Assembly (NCBI RefSeq): GCF_001583695.1
Contig: NZ_LOBC01000017.1
Coordinates: 434,001 to 498,000, forward strand
Length of the DNA: 64,000 bases
From: Bacillus wiedmannii
GTDB taxonomy: Bacteria; Bacillota; Bacilli; Bacillales; Bacillaceae_G
Direction of reading: 5' to 3'
Under the pieces are notes generated by a model, which was not told where the DNA came from, made no database searches, and was given only the letters and a program-made list of their open reading frames with translations. Position 1 is the first letter of the stretch, and every line of letters starts with the position of its first letter. Shown piece by piece: positions 38,941-51,409 of this stretch. Made by a program: the position numbers and the translations under genes.

Positions 38941-39068
38941 ATCCCACTATTTGCCGGGCAGTAAGACCCCCACCTCAAAATTCAGCAAAAGCAAAGAACT
39001 TAGGTAGTAATCCGGCTGATAATTAGTGGGAAGGAACAAAAACCTCACTCATTAAAGTTTCATTTTAT
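38941..39068 (-). repeat. Dispersed intergenic repeat, copy D (longest, inverted)
   Basis: On the minus strand: ATAAAATGAAACTTTAAT, GAGTGAGG, TTCCCACTAATTATCAGCC, about 40 bp more, then GGTGGGGGTC and a GGGAT end. It starts at the mtaB stop codon, whose TAA is part of the conserved ATAAAATGAAAC block. The CCCACTAATTA and TAGTGGGA segments could pair. Confidence 0.65.
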
Positions 39069-40417
39069 GCGCTTGCTGATTCTTTTTTTACATCATCTTC
39101 AAGAACACGAACAAATTGCGCTTCGTTATATGGATAACCAGCTTTCGTAATTTTCACTTTCACTAGCTTACCAATTAACTCTTCTGATCCTTCAAATACA
39201 ATTTTTAAGTAGTTATCCGTATAGCCTACATATAACCCTTTACGGTCGCCCTCTTTAAATTGCTCTTCCGGAATGATTTCAAGCACTTCCCCTTCAAACT
39301 GTGATGCATACTCTTTCGCTAATTGGTTAGATAGTTCAATTAAACGATGAACACGATCATTCTTCACATCTTCAGGAACTTGATCTTCCATACGCGCTGC
39401 AGGTGTTCCTGTACGCTTTGAGTAAGGGAATACATGTAACTCAGAGAAGCGATTCTCTTTAATGAAATTGTATGTTTCCATGAATTCTTCTTCTGTTTCA
39501 CCTGGGAAACCAACAATTACATCCGATGTAATCGCAAGGCCTGGTAACGCTTCTTTCAATCGATCTAAACGCTCTTGGAAAAATTCCATCGTATACTTAC
39601 GACGCATACGCTTTAATACAGTATTAGATCCAGATTGCAATGGAATGTGCAAGTGACGTACAACTACTTCAGACTTATCTAACACTTTAATTACTTCATC
39701 TGAAATCTGACTCGCTTCAATAGAAGAAATGCGTAGACGTTTTAATCCGCCTACTTCCGCTTCCATATCACGAAGTAATCCAGCTAAGTTATAATCTTTA
39801 ATATCTTCACCGTACCCACCTGTATGAATACCTGTTAATACGATTTCTTTATAACCTGCATCTACTAATTGCTGCGCTTGTTTAATAACTTCTTTTCCAT
39901 CACGAGAACGCATTAAACCACGTGCCCAAGGAATGATACAGAATGTACAGAAATTATTACAACCCTCTTGTATTTTTAAAGATGCACGTGTACGATCCGT
40001 GAAATAAGGTACATCCAGTTCTTCGTATACACGTGTTTTCATAATGTTGCGGACAGCATTAATTGGTTGACGCTCTTTGCGGAATTCTTCGATGTATCCT
40101 AACATCTTTTCACGATCCTGTGTACCAACTACAATATCTACGCCTGGAATCGCCATAATTTCCGCTGGAGATGTTTGTGCATAACATCCCGTTACACAAA
40201 TAACCGCATCCGGATTTTGACGAACAGCACGTCTAATAACTTGACGGCTTTTCTTATCTCCCGTATTCGTTACTGTACATGTATTAATAACATATACATC
40301 AGCTTTCTTTTCATATTCAGTTCTTTCATATCCACCTTGTTTAAACAATTGCCAAATGGCCTCTGTTTCATAGTGGTTTACTTTACAACCTAACGTATGG
40401 AACGCAACAGTTGACAT
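39065..40417 (-). CDS. mtaB: MtaB, tRNA t6A37 methylthiotransferase
   Basis: 450 residues. N-terminal UPF0004 domain with three cluster cysteines (LGCKVNHYE, NTCTVTN, VTGCYAQ), radical SAM domain with CNNFCTFC (about 153-160) and a C-terminal TRAM domain (about 375-440). It adds the methylthio group to t6A at position 37 of tRNAs reading ANN codons. Operon with rsmE and prmA behind dnaJ. Confidence 0.95.
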   Translation of the reverse strand: MSTVAFHTLGCKVNHYETEAIWQLFKQGGYERTEYEKKADVYVINTCTVTNTGDKKSRQVIRRAVRQNPDAVICVTGCYAQTSPAEIMAIPGVDIVVGTQDREKMLGYIEEFRKERQPINAVRNIMKTRVYEELDVPYFTDRTRASLKIQEGCNNFCTFCIIPWARGLMRSRDGKEVIKQAQQLVDAGYKEIVLTGIHTGGYGEDIKDYNLAGLLRDMEAEVGGLKRLRISSIEASQISDEVIKVLDKSEVVVRHLHIPLQSGSNTVLKRMRRKYTMEFFQERLDRLKEALPGLAITSDVIVGFPGETEEEFMETYNFIKENRFSELHVFPYSKRTGTPAARMEDQVPEDVKNDRVHRLIELSNQLAKEYASQFEGEVLEIIPEEQFKEGDRKGLYVGYTDNYLKIVFEGSEELIGKLVKVKITKAGYPYNEAQFVRVLEDDVKKESASA

Positions 40418-40423
40418 TGATCA

Positions 40424-41173
40424 TCACCCCATCAATTCAAAATGATACGAAGCAGCACTTAACGCGTATAACGGCGCCGTTTCTGTTCTTAAAATTCTTG
40501 GTCCTAAACTACATGGTACAAATTTATGTTCACGAAGCGTAGTAATCTCTTCCTCCGCTAAACCACCTTCTGGTCCAAATACAATCAATAGTTTTTGACC
40601 TGGTTTCATCGTCGTTAAAGCTTTAGCAAAATTGGATTTCTCACCTTGTTTTGCTTCCTCTTCGTACGCAACAAGACATACATCATACTCATTACTCATT
40701 GAAAGCAATTGCTTAAATGATGCCGGAGCATGCACTTCTGGAATTTCGCTTCTATGCGATTGTTCCGCAGCTTCTTTCACAATTTTTCTTAAACGCTCAA
40801 CTTTTTTATCAGCTTTTTTCGCATCCCATTTTACAATAGAGCGAGATGCTTGAAATGGTAAAAATGCGGCCGCCCCAAGCTCAGTTCCTTTTTGAAAAAT
40901 TAACTCTAGCTTGTCTCCTTTTGGCAGTCCACTTGCAATCGTCACGAAAACAGGAAGTTCACTTGACGCCTCTACCCATTCTACAATAGCCGTATTAATA
41001 AATTCACTGGTAATTTCATCAATTGAACATATTGCTGTTTTTCCGTTTACACAGCAATAAATGTGATCACCAGCTGACATACGCATCACTCTTGCGATAT
41101 GATGTACGTCATCACCTACAATGCGAATACTTGTCTCATTTACATATTTCTCTTCTACAAAATAACGTTGCAT
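40424..41173 (-). CDS. rsmE: RsmE, 16S rRNA (uracil1498-N3)-methyltransferase
   Basis: 249 residues: N-terminal PUA-like part (RYFVEEKYVN ... HHIARVMRMSAGD) and a SPOUT methyltransferase with the trefoil-knot motifs FGPEGGLAEEEI and LGPRILRTETAPL. Modifies the decoding region of 16S rRNA. RBS AAGGTGATTAT; two hairpins precede it in a 145-bp gap. Confidence 0.95.
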   Translation of the reverse strand: MQRYFVEEKYVNETSIRIVGDDVHHIARVMRMSAGDHIYCCVNGKTAICSIDEITSEFINTAIVEWVEASSELPVFVTIASGLPKGDKLELIFQKGTELGAAAFLPFQASRSIVKWDAKKADKKVERLRKIVKEAAEQSHRSEIPEVHAPASFKQLLSMSNEYDVCLVAYEEEAKQGEKSNFAKALTTMKPGQKLLIVFGPEGGLAEEEITTLREHKFVPCSLGPRILRTETAPLYALSAASYHFELMG

Positions 41174-41190
41174 ATAATCACCTTAGTAGA

Positions 41191-41234
41191 GTTTCGTTCC
41201 TTTCGTAAGTCAACACTTACGAAAAGAACGAAAC
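41191..41234. repeat. Long inverted repeat before rsmE
   Basis: Arms of 20 bases (GTTTCGTTCCTTTCGTAAGT and its complement with one mismatch) around a 4-nt loop CAAC. It ends a few bases before the rsmE ribosome binding site and has no T run on the transcribed strand. Confidence 0.8.
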
Positions 41235-41263
41235 GTTATCATTTTTTCATATAACAAACGGCA

Positions 41264-41289
41264 AGTCCCTCACCTTATAGTGAGAGACT
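41264..41289 (-). other. Hairpin downstream of prmA
   Basis: AGTCTCTCAC/GTGAGGGACT (one wobble) with a 6-nt loop; followed on the minus strand by TGCCGTTTGTT, a poor terminator tail. Confidence 0.5.
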
Positions 41290-41318
41290 CCCCTTTTCAT
41301 TATAAACTAAAATCTATA

Positions 41319-42257
41319 TTACGCATTTCGTGCAATAATTGCTACCCAATCTTCCATTCGTAATACTTCTTCAATTGTAAATCCAGCTTTTTCTAGCGCT
41401 TCAGAAATTATCTTTTCCTTCGCTGCAATAATGCCCGATGTAATAAATAATCCGCCCGACTTCACAACTCTTGCTGCATCCTCAGGGAATAAAAGAATAA
41501 TTTCTGCTAATAAGTTAGCTACGATTAAATCAACAGGACCTTCAATACCTTCTAAAAGACTATTTTGCCCAACAGACACGATATCATCTGTTTTATTTAA
41601 ACGTACATTCATTTCTGCACTTTCCACTGCAACCGGATCTAAATCATACGCTTGAACAGAAAACGCACCTAATTTTGCCGCTGCAATACTAAGTACACCA
41701 GAACCTGTTCCTACATCAATGACAGTATCACCTGGCTGAACTGTTTTTTCTAAAGCACGAATACACATCGTTGTTGTCGGATGAGTTCCTGTTCCAAACG
41801 CCATACCTGGATCTAATTCAATAATTTTTTCTTCCGGAGAAGCTGGTGTATATTCTTCCCACGTCGGCACAATTGTGAATGTATCAGAAATTTGTACTGG
41901 ATGGTAATATTTTTTCCAAGCAGTAGCCCAATCTTCTTCATTGACTTCGTTAACGGTAATATTTCCAGTACCAATTTCGATGTCGTAAGATGGAAGCATA
42001 TCAATAGATGATTTTACACCCGCAATCGTTTCCTGTAAAGAATCCGTTTGTGGGAAATATGCTTTTATTAATACACCTTCCGCCGGATATTCATCTGGGT
42101 TCAATGCATAAATTTCACCATATTGTTGCTCGCGCTCTTTCGTCAACTCCGCTGGATCCTCAATCGCAACTCCACTAGCACCAGCTTCATGTAAAATATG
42201 AGAGACAGCTTCTACTGCTTCTTCTGTTGTATGAATACTAACTTCTGACCATTTCAC
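41319..42257 (-). CDS. prmA: PrmA, ribosomal protein L11 methyltransferase
   Basis: 312 residues: N-terminal substrate-recognition domain, then a class I methyltransferase with [14 protein letters not shown] (about 177-190) and VANLLAEII. Trimethylates L11. Starts with GTG (WSEVS follows), TGGAG ten nt upstream; 28 bp after dnaJ in the same transcription unit. Confidence 0.95.
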   Translation of the reverse strand: MKWSEVSIHTTEEAVEAVSHILHEAGASGVAIEDPAELTKEREQQYGEIYALNPDEYPAEGVLIKAYFPQTDSLQETIAGVKSSIDMLPSYDIEIGTGNITVNEVNEEDWATAWKKYYHPVQISDTFTIVPTWEEYTPASPEEKIIELDPGMAFGTGTHPTTTMCIRALEKTVQPGDTVIDVGTGSGVLSIAAAKLGAFSVQAYDLDPVAVESAEMNVRLNKTDDIVSVGQNSLLEGIEGPVDLIVANLLAEIILLFPEDAARVVKSGGLFITSGIIAAKEKIISEALEKAGFTIEEVLRMEDWVAIIARNA

Positions 42258-42285
42258 AATTTACCAACTCCATTTTTTATTTCCA

Positions 42286-43401
42286 TTATTCTCCTTTGAA
42301 AGCACGTTTAAGCTTTCCAAATAAACTATCATCCTGCTCTTCTTGTCCCGCAAATTCACGTAATAACTCTTTTTGATGTGAAGTTAATTTCGTCGGTACA
42401 ACAACACGAACGACTACATATTGATCTCCTTGACCGTATCCACGTACGTTCGGAGCACCTTTTCCTTTTAAGCGGAATTCTGTTCCTGTTTGTGTTCCTG
42501 CTGGAATTTTTAGCTTCACTTTCCCATGAACAGTAGGAACTTCCACTTCAGCACCAAGTGCCATTTGCGCAAATGTTAATGGCATTTCACAAATAATGTG
42601 ATCTCCTTCACGCTCAAAGAATTCATGATTTCTCACATGAACAACAACATATAAATCTCCTGCCGGTCCGCCATTTACGCCCGCTTCACCTTTTCCAGAT
42701 ACACGAATTTGTTGACCATTATCAATACCTGCTGGAATTTTAACATTGATTTTTTTACGTTTACGTACTTTACCAGAACCGTGACATGTCGTACATTTTT
42801 CTTTAATCATTTGACCAGTTCCTGAACAATGACCACAAGCTTGACGGTTTACGATACGACCAAATGGTGTATTTTGTTCTACACTTACTTGCCCTGATCC
42901 TGAACAATGTTTACATGTTTCTTTTGAAGTTCCTGGTTTCGCTCCGCTACCTTTACAAGTATCACATGGATCTTCTACTGGAATCTCAACATTTAATTCT
43001 TTACCAAAAATAGCTTCCTCAAACTCTAAAGTAACTTGATATTGTAAGTCAGCACCTTGACGCGGAGCATTTGGATCACGACGTCTACCGCCACCGCCGC
43101 CAAAGAACGAACTAAAGATATCTTCGAAACCGAAGCCACCGCCGAAGTCTCCTCCGCCGCCAAAGCCACCGAAACCTTGATTTGCACCAGCATGACCAAA
43201 TTGATCATATTGCGCGCGCTTTTGATCGTCGCTTAATACTTCGTATGCTTCTTGTACTTCTTTAAACTTTTCAATTGCATTTTCTTCTTTACTTACGTCT
43301 GGATGGTATTTTTTAGCCAAACGACGATACGCTTTTTTTATTTCATCTTTTGAAGCACCCTGGCTAAGTCCAAGGACCTCATAATAGTCTCGTTTACTCA
43401 T
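42286..43401 (-). CDS. dnaJ: DnaJ, Hsp40 co-chaperone
   Basis: 371 residues: J domain with HPD (about 34-36), Gly/Phe-rich linker (about 70-115), four CxxCxGxG zinc repeats ([32 protein letters not shown]) and the C-terminal peptide-binding domains. Delivers clients to DnaK and stimulates its ATPase. ATG at 43401 behind GGGGGTTG; the longer frame is not needed. Confidence 0.97.
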   Translation of the reverse strand: MSKRDYYEVLGLSQGASKDEIKKAYRRLAKKYHPDVSKEENAIEKFKEVQEAYEVLSDDQKRAQYDQFGHAGANQGFGGFGGGGDFGGGFGFEDIFSSFFGGGGGRRRDPNAPRQGADLQYQVTLEFEEAIFGKELNVEIPVEDPCDTCKGSGAKPGTSKETCKHCSGSGQVSVEQNTPFGRIVNRQACGHCSGTGQMIKEKCTTCHGSGKVRKRKKINVKIPAGIDNGQQIRVSGKGEAGVNGGPAGDLYVVVHVRNHEFFEREGDHIICEMPLTFAQMALGAEVEVPTVHGKVKLKIPAGTQTGTEFRLKGKGAPNVRGYGQGDQYVVVRVVVPTKLTSHQKELLREFAGQEEQDDSLFGKLKRAFKGE

Positions 43402-43540
43402 AAATTTACAACCCCCGAATCTTTCACATAAACGTAATTTTAACACCGAAAGAAAGTGCTTTGCAACAAAGTTTCCTCACTTACAGTATGCAAAGTAAAA
43501 AACTTAAGAACCTCACACTTTTCTTTTCATTCGTGAAAAA

Positions 43541-43571
43541 AGCCAAAGTCAAGGCACGCTTGACTTTGACT
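43541..43571 (-). terminator. Hairpin between dnaK and dnaJ
   Basis: CAAAGTCAAG/CTTGACTTTG stem, 5-nt loop, then GGCTTTTTT on the minus strand. It should reduce dnaJ expression relative to dnaK. Confidence 0.75.
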
Positions 43572-43594
43572 TTTTGTCATCCTACTTATTTATA

Positions 43595-46023
<2,429 letters not shown>

Positions 46024-46137
46024 AATATTCACCTCCTTAAAAGGTATTAGGTATTATGCTGAACACAATTCCTTAAGCATTATATATTACACACAGCAAT
46101 GAAAATTTCATTACTTGAGCGAATGTATTACTCTCAT

Positions 46138-47154
46138 TTACTTTTTAAGTCCATCAGTAAATTGTCTCGTAAATAACTGTAACAAACTAATTACCCGAGA
46201 GTATTGCATTCTTGTCGGACCTAAAATAGCAATTGTTCCAAGCTGTTCTTCTCCAATCGAATATGTTGCAGAAATTAAACTACAATCTTCCATGGCCGTC
46301 GCAGAGTTTTCCCTACCAATGTTCACTTGAATACCTACTTGTTTATGACGCAAAATGTCATAAAACTCGGCTTCATTATCAATCATCGTCAGCAAGGATC
46401 TTACTTTGTGAATGTCATGGAACTCTGGTTGCGAAAGCATATTTGCTTTGCCTCCAAAGTATATCTTTTCCGATAAAGGAACTTGAAATGTACCATCTAA
46501 CATTTTTATTGCACTATCGTAATTATGAACATATCCACGTAAAACTGTAACAATCTCTTTAAAGATTTTGTTATGCAGTTCTGCCATTGGTACACCCGAC
46601 AGCTTTTCATTTAAAATATTAACCATTTTTTCTAAATCTGATAAATCAACAGATTCCGGAACGGTAATCGTTTTGCTTTGTACATGCCCTGTATCCGTTA
46701 CAATAATAGCGACTGCAGTTTGATGGTCAAGCGGTACAATTTGTACGTTTTTAAGTTTATTTGTGCTTAACTTCGGTCCAAGAACAATGGCCGTATAATT
46801 CGTAAGCTCTGATAAAATTTGAGCCGATTGTTGTGCAATCTTTTCCGCTTCAAAAATTCTTTCAGCAAATAAATCTTTAATTTGTACAATTTCATCGTTC
46901 GGTAAGTTTTGCGGCGCTAAAAGATGGTCTACATAAAAACGATATCCTTTTTCAGAAGGAACACGTCCTGAAGAACTATGCGTTTTCTCAATAAATCCTA
47001 GTTCCTCTAAATCAGCCATTTCATTTCGAATAGTAGCTGAACTAAACGTAATTTCATCTTTCTTAGCCAACGTCCTCGACCCAACAGGTTGCGCTGATCC
47101 AATAAAGTCATCAATAATTGTTTGTAAAATTAAGAGCTGACGTTCCGTAAGCAT
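46138..47154 (-). CDS. hrcA: HrcA, heat-shock repressor
   Basis: 338 residues: N-terminal winged helix ([31 protein letters not shown]), GAF-like middle and dimerisation insert. It binds CIRCE and needs GroEL to stay folded, so unfolded protein releases the operon. The CIRCE lies immediately upstream. Confidence 0.97.
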   Translation of the reverse strand: MLTERQLLILQTIIDDFIGSAQPVGSRTLAKKDEITFSSATIRNEMADLEELGFIEKTHSSSGRVPSEKGYRFYVDHLLAPQNLPNDEIVQIKDLFAERIFEAEKIAQQSAQILSELTNYTAIVLGPKLSTNKLKNVQIVPLDHQTAVAIIVTDTGHVQSKTITVPESVDLSDLEKMVNILNEKLSGVPMAELHNKIFKEIVTVLRGYVHNYDSAIKMLDGTFQVPLSEKIYFGGKANMLSQPEFHDIHKVRSLLTMIDNEAEFYDILRHKQVGIQVNIGRENSATAMEDCSLISATYSIGEEQLGTIAILGPTRMQYSRVISLLQLFTRQFTDGLKK

Positions 47155-47170
47155 CTCATCATCACCTCTG

Positions 47171-47197
47171 TTAGCACTCTTTGTCTTCGAGTGCTAA
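47171..47197 (-). promoter_or_regulatory. CIRCE operator of the hrcA-grpE-dnaK-dnaJ operon
   Basis: TTAGCACTC, nine-base spacer, GAGTGCTAA: an exact match to the HrcA operator, located 17 bp before the hrcA start. A TTGAC-rich stretch just upstream probably supplies the sigma-A promoter. Confidence 0.98.
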
Positions 47198-47287
47198 ATC
47201 TATTAATAACTTACCAAAATTGACATTCAATTGTCAACGGAAACGTCACGAAATAATGAAACTTTTTCACGTTTATGGAACATTTAA

Positions 47288-48427
47288 TTAGTCAATCAAA
47301 AATGATTGGAATACTTCATTCCCTAATAATTTTCCTTTTCGCGTTAAACGAACATATCCATCTTTCTCTTCAAGCAATCCTTGTTCTTGATTTTTTTGCA
47401 ACTGCTTCGCGAAAACTTGATTCATCTCCATATTAAATTTCTTTTGAAACAATATTTTAGATACACCTTGTGTTTTTCGAAGTCCTAAGAACAACTCTTC
47501 TTCCATTCTTTCTTTCTCCGTCACCGCGTGAACATCTAAATATGGAAATCCAGTTTCATCGATTTTATTGAAATATTGCTTGAGCGGCCCTACATTTTGG
47601 ATACGTTCTCCATTTACATAACTATGCGCTCCAGCTCCAAATCCATAATACTCCTCATTATTCCAGTATGTGAGATTGTGTCTACTTTCATTATCACCTT
47701 TTGAGAAATTGCTAATTTCATACTGGCTATAGCCGTGTTTCTCCATTTCATCCATTACCATTTCATACATTTTCGCTTCATGATCTTCACCTGGAAGTCT
47801 TAATTTCCCTTTATTCATTAAGTTATAAAACACAGTTTTCGGTTCCACAATTAATGAATATGCTGAGAAATGTTGTACACCAAGCGTAAAAGCAATGTCT
47901 AATGTTTCTTTTACATCTTCTATCGTCTGCCCTGGCAGAGCATAAATAATATCTACATTTATATTTTTAAAGCCCACTTCCTGCGCTTCTCTAATTGCTA
48001 CAAATGCATCTTCCCTCGTATGCTTACGCCCAATTTTCTCAAGCAACTCATCCCGAAATGTTTGCACACCAAAACTAATTCGGTTCACTCCACCTTCTAG
48101 CAATACATTTAACTTCTCTTTCGGTAAATCACCTGGATTCGCTTCAAATGTTAATTCACAATTTGGAGCAAATGGACGTAAGCGACGGTTTATAATATCT
48201 AGTAACTTTTTTGTCTGTTCCATATTTAACGCTGTCGGAGTTCCTCCACCAACAAAAATCGTTTTCATACTATCAAACGGTACTTTTTGAACTGTATTTA
48301 TTATTTCTTTCTCTAAATACTCTAAATATTGATCGACCGGTTGGCGTTCAATAAACACTTTATTAAAATCACAATAGTGACAAATATGCTGACAAAATGG
48401 AATATGAATATATGCAGCTTGAACCAA
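47288..48427 (-). CDS. hemW: HemW, radical SAM heme chaperone
   Basis: 379 residues. Radical SAM motif CQHICHYC (CX3CX2C, near residue 13), GGGTPTAL, and the C-terminal HemN-like domain. The extra N-terminal Cys typical of true coproporphyrinogen dehydrogenase HemN is absent, so HemW (heme trafficking) is preferred over HemN. TTG start at 48427 with TAGGAG six nt upstream. Confidence 0.92.
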   Translation of the reverse strand: MVQAAYIHIPFCQHICHYCDFNKVFIERQPVDQYLEYLEKEIINTVQKVPFDSMKTIFVGGGTPTALNMEQTKKLLDIINRRLRPFAPNCELTFEANPGDLPKEKLNVLLEGGVNRISFGVQTFRDELLEKIGRKHTREDAFVAIREAQEVGFKNINVDIIYALPGQTIEDVKETLDIAFTLGVQHFSAYSLIVEPKTVFYNLMNKGKLRLPGEDHEAKMYEMVMDEMEKHGYSQYEISNFSKGDNESRHNLTYWNNEEYYGFGAGAHSYVNGERIQNVGPLKQYFNKIDETGFPYLDVHAVTEKERMEEELFLGLRKTQGVSKILFQKKFNMEMNQVFAKQLQKNQEQGLLEEKDGYVRLTRKGKLLGNEVFQSFLID

Positions 48428-48445
48428 ATATAACTCCTACCTTTC

Positions 48446-48473
48446 TAAAAAGAAAACCTCCGCACTCCGGAGG
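48446..48473 (-). terminator. Terminator of the HxlR gene
   Basis: CCTCCG/CGGAGG with a 5-nt loop, then TTTTCTTTTT on the minus strand. Confidence 0.85.
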
Positions 48474-48478
48474 AATCT

Positions 48479-48853
48479 TCACTTCTCTAACGTATTACGA
48501 ATTTGTTCCATTCGCATTTTTCCCCAATCATACATCATTTCAACGATCGGTAAAAGCGACATGCCTAATTCCGTCATATAATACTCTACTCGCGGAGGAA
48601 TTTCTGGGTATACTGTTCGGTCAACAATCCCATCTTCCATTAACTCTTTTAATTGGTTCGACAAAACTTTATGAGAAATGCTTGGGAATAATCGTTGTAA
48701 TTCACTAAAACGATGAGGCCCTTCCACACCAAGATGCCACAGTATCACAACTTTCCACTTCCCGCTAATAATAGAAAGCGTCAATTCCTTTTCACAATTA
48801 AAATTGCCATTTTGTATTTTTTCGTGAATATCTTTTCGAATATTTTCGGACAT
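48479..48853 (-). CDS. HxlR-family transcriptional regulator
   Basis: 124 residues, winged helix of the HxlR type: a cysteine (C20) before the typical LTLSIISGKWKVVILWHL, followed by ISHKVLSNQLKELMEDGIV recognition helix and PPRVEYYMTELG wing. Some members sense thiol-reactive or formaldehyde stress through such a cysteine; the target here is unknown. It is inserted between lepA and hemW, adjacent in B. subtilis, with its own terminator. RBS TAGGAGAC. Confidence 0.88.
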   Translation of the reverse strand: MSENIRKDIHEKIQNGNFNCEKELTLSIISGKWKVVILWHLGVEGPHRFSELQRLFPSISHKVLSNQLKELMEDGIVDRTVYPEIPPRVEYYMTELGMSLLPIVEMMYDWGKMRMEQIRNTLEK

Positions 48854-48949
48854 TAATAGTCTCCTAACTCTATATCAATCATTCATAAATATAGCCACCT
48901 CACTATTGTAAATGAGAGAAGCTACGTTGTCTAAAAAGTAATTATACAT

Positions 48950-48983
48950 AAAAAAGAAGCCGTATAAACGACTTCTTTTTTAT
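48950..48983 (-). terminator. Terminator of lepA
   Basis: AGAAGTCGT/ACGGCTTCT stem (one wobble), 4-nt loop, six T on the minus strand. Confidence 0.85.
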
Positions 48984-49012
48984 CTCAATCCGCATGAAAT
49001 AACAATCAATTA

Positions 49013-50836
49013 TTAGTTGTCATCCATTTTCAGTACAGCCATGAATGCTTCTTGCGGTACTTCTACAGAACCAACAGACTTCATACGTTTTTTACCTTCT
49101 TTTTGCTTATCAAGAAGTTTACGCTTACGAGAAATGTCACCACCGTAACATTTTGCAAGTACGTTTTTACGCATTGCCTTAATTGTAGAACGTGCTACAA
49201 CCTTGTTTCCGATAGTCGCCTGAATTGGTACTTCGAACTGTTGTCTTGGAATTAATTCTTTTAATTTCTCTACGATTACTTTACCACGATCATACGCTGA
49301 ATCACGGTGTACGATAAATGATAGAGCATCGACTTGTTCGTTATTTAAAAGAATATCCATTTTCACAAGTTTCGATGGTTTGTAACCAATTAACTCGTAG
49401 TCAAACGATGCATATCCTTTCGTATTTGATTTCAACTGATCGAAGAAGTCATATACGATTTCTGATAACGGGATTTCGTATGTTAGTGTAACACGTGTTT
49501 CATCTAAATATTGCATATCAATAAACGTTCCACGTTTACCTTGGCAAATTTCCATTACAGCTCCAACATAGTCATTCGGAACCATAATTGAAGCCTTCAC
49601 AAACGGCTCTTCTACACGATCAATAGACTGTGGATCTGGCATATTAGATGGATTATCAACAATAACATCTTCACCGTTCGTTAAATAAACTTTATAAATA
49701 ACGCTTGGTGCTGTTGTAATTAAATCGATTTTAAATTCACGTTCAATACGTTCTTGAATGATTTCCATGTGAAGAAGTCCTAAGAAACCACAACGGAAAC
49801 CAAATCCTAGCGCTTGAGATGTTTCTGGTTCAAACTCAAGAGCAGAATCGTTTAACTCTAATTTTTCTAACGCATCACGTAAGTCGTTGTAACGTGCAGA
49901 ATCGATTGGATATAAACCACAGAATACCATCGGGTTTAATTTACGATAACCTGCTAACGCCTCTGCAGCCGGACGTTTTGCATGTGTGATCGTATCACCT
50001 ACGCGTGTATCACCTACGTTTTTAATAGATGCTGCTAAGAAACCTACATCACCTACTGTTAACTCGTCACGTTGCGTTGTTTTCGGTGTAAACACACCTA
50101 CTTCTGTTACTTCAAATTCTTTTCCAGTTGCCATCATACGTACTTTATCGCCAACTTTTACCGTTCCATTTACAACACGGATATATGCAATTACACCGCG
50201 GTACGGGTCATATAAAGAATCGAAAATCATACATTGTAAAGGCTCTTCTGAATCACCTGTTGGAGCTGGTACCTTTTCAACGATTTGTTCTAAAATATCT
50301 TCAATACCAATACCAGCTTTCGCTGAAGCAAGTACAGCTTCCGATGCATCTAAACCAATTACATCTTCTACCTCTTGACGTACACGTTCTGGGTCCGCAC
50401 TTGGTAAGTCGATCTTATTAATAACTGGTAATATTTCTAAATTATTATCAAGCGCTAAATATACGTTCGCTAATGTTTGCGCCTCAATCCCTTGTGCTGC
50501 ATCCACAACAAGAATCGCACCTTCACAAGCCGCTAAACTACGAGATACTTCGTACGTAAAGTCGACGTGTCCTGGAGTATCGATTAAGTGAAGAATATAC
50601 TCTTCACCGTCTTTCGCTTTATACGTTAGTTGTACTGCATTTAATTTAATTGTAATACCGCGCTCACGCTCTAAATCCATAGAGTCAAGCAATTGAGCTT
50701 TCATTTCACGTTGTGTTAACGCGTTTGTTTTCTCTAAAATACGGTCTGCTAACGTTGATTTTCCGTGGTCAATATGAGCAATGATAGAGAAATTACGGAT
50801 TTTGGACTGTCTTTTTGCTCTTTCTTCTTTGTTCAT
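49013..50836 (-). CDS. lepA: LepA, elongation factor 4
   Basis: 607 residues: G domain with AHIDHGKS (19-26), G3 DTPGHVD, G4 NKID, then EF-G-like domains and the LepA-specific C-terminal domain ([17 protein letters not shown]). Ribosome-bound GTPase affecting initiation and translocation. RBS TAGGAG upstream of the ATG. Confidence 0.98.
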   Translation of the reverse strand: MNKEERAKRQSKIRNFSIIAHIDHGKSTLADRILEKTNALTQREMKAQLLDSMDLERERGITIKLNAVQLTYKAKDGEEYILHLIDTPGHVDFTYEVSRSLAACEGAILVVDAAQGIEAQTLANVYLALDNNLEILPVINKIDLPSADPERVRQEVEDVIGLDASEAVLASAKAGIGIEDILEQIVEKVPAPTGDSEEPLQCMIFDSLYDPYRGVIAYIRVVNGTVKVGDKVRMMATGKEFEVTEVGVFTPKTTQRDELTVGDVGFLAASIKNVGDTRVGDTITHAKRPAAEALAGYRKLNPMVFCGLYPIDSARYNDLRDALEKLELNDSALEFEPETSQALGFGFRCGFLGLLHMEIIQERIEREFKIDLITTAPSVIYKVYLTNGEDVIVDNPSNMPDPQSIDRVEEPFVKASIMVPNDYVGAVMEICQGKRGTFIDMQYLDETRVTLTYEIPLSEIVYDFFDQLKSNTKGYASFDYELIGYKPSKLVKMDILLNNEQVDALSFIVHRDSAYDRGKVIVEKLKELIPRQQFEVPIQATIGNKVVARSTIKAMRKNVLAKCYGGDISRKRKLLDKQKEGKKRMKSVGSVEVPQEAFMAVLKMDDN

Positions 50837-50996
50837 CTATGTTCTCAACTCCTAATAGTCTCGCCAATATACACTAGCACTGATTATATCAATAGAGCAG
50901 CAAAGATTCAATGAAAACTCGTGCTGCTTACAATACAAATCATTCTATTTATATCTTATGCGAACAAACCATAAGAGACAAACCTTTTTCAAATTT

Positions 50997-51032
50997 AAAA
51001 ACGGCTGTCGTACAAAATGGTAAGACAACCGT
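50997..51032 (-). terminator. Terminator downstream of yqxA
   Basis: AACGGTTGTC/GACAGCCGTT (one wobble), 14-nt loop, then TTTAAATTT on the minus strand. Confidence 0.65.
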
Positions 51033-51046
51033 TCTTCCTGCTACCC

Positions 51047-51409
51047 TTAACTAAAAATCTCTCTCACTTTCCCAACAACTATATCCGTTCCGAACTTTGT
51101 TACTTCATAAGTAGCACTTGCTATTGCCATACCAATTCCTTCTACAACATTAAAGCTTTTTAAGCTTTCTAATTGTTTTTGTTTTTCAGCAACGGAAAAC
51201 GAACTTCCCAAAATTGCCGATTCAGCACCCGCCCCCTCTGTTCCTGTCATATGAGCGATTTGTTCATACGACATTTGCTGATAACCTTTCATACTTTTCA
51301 AACCATGATTAGCAAGTGCCACCCCTGCTATTATCATAAGTAAACATAAGGCCGCACTACATATACATAAAAGCGAAAAACGGCTTAAACGATTATCGTC
51401 TCTTCCCAT
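51047..51409 (-). CDS. yqxA: YqxA, DUF3679 membrane protein
   Basis: 120 residues: one membrane segment (about 12-35, LLCICSAALCLLMIIAGVAL) and an outward or lumenal domain of about 85 residues. Family DUF3679; function unknown but encoded near sporulation genes. The ATG at 51409 shares one base with the gpr stop; a TTG directly in front (51412) has slightly better spacing from AGGAG, so the N-terminus may be one residue longer. Confidence 0.8.
   Translation of the reverse strand: MGRDDNRLSRFSLLCICSAALCLLMIIAGVALANHGLKSMKGYQQMSYEQIAHMTGTEGAGAESAILGSSFSVAEKQKQLESLKSFNVVEGIGMAIASATYEVTKFGTDIVVGKVREIFS

Larger units (their letters stand above)
38601..39064. other. Gap between mtaB and rpsU
   Basis: 464 bp holding, from right to left, repeat copy D, the mtaB terminator, about 190 bp of featureless AT-rich sequence, and the rpsU promoter and leader. 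Confidence 0.6.

Noticed and set aside
47198-47260. TTGACA-like sequence upstream of CIRCE as an exact hrcA promoter
   Set aside because: Several overlapping -35/-10 choices with non-ideal spacing; position is likely but the exact boxes could not be fixed.
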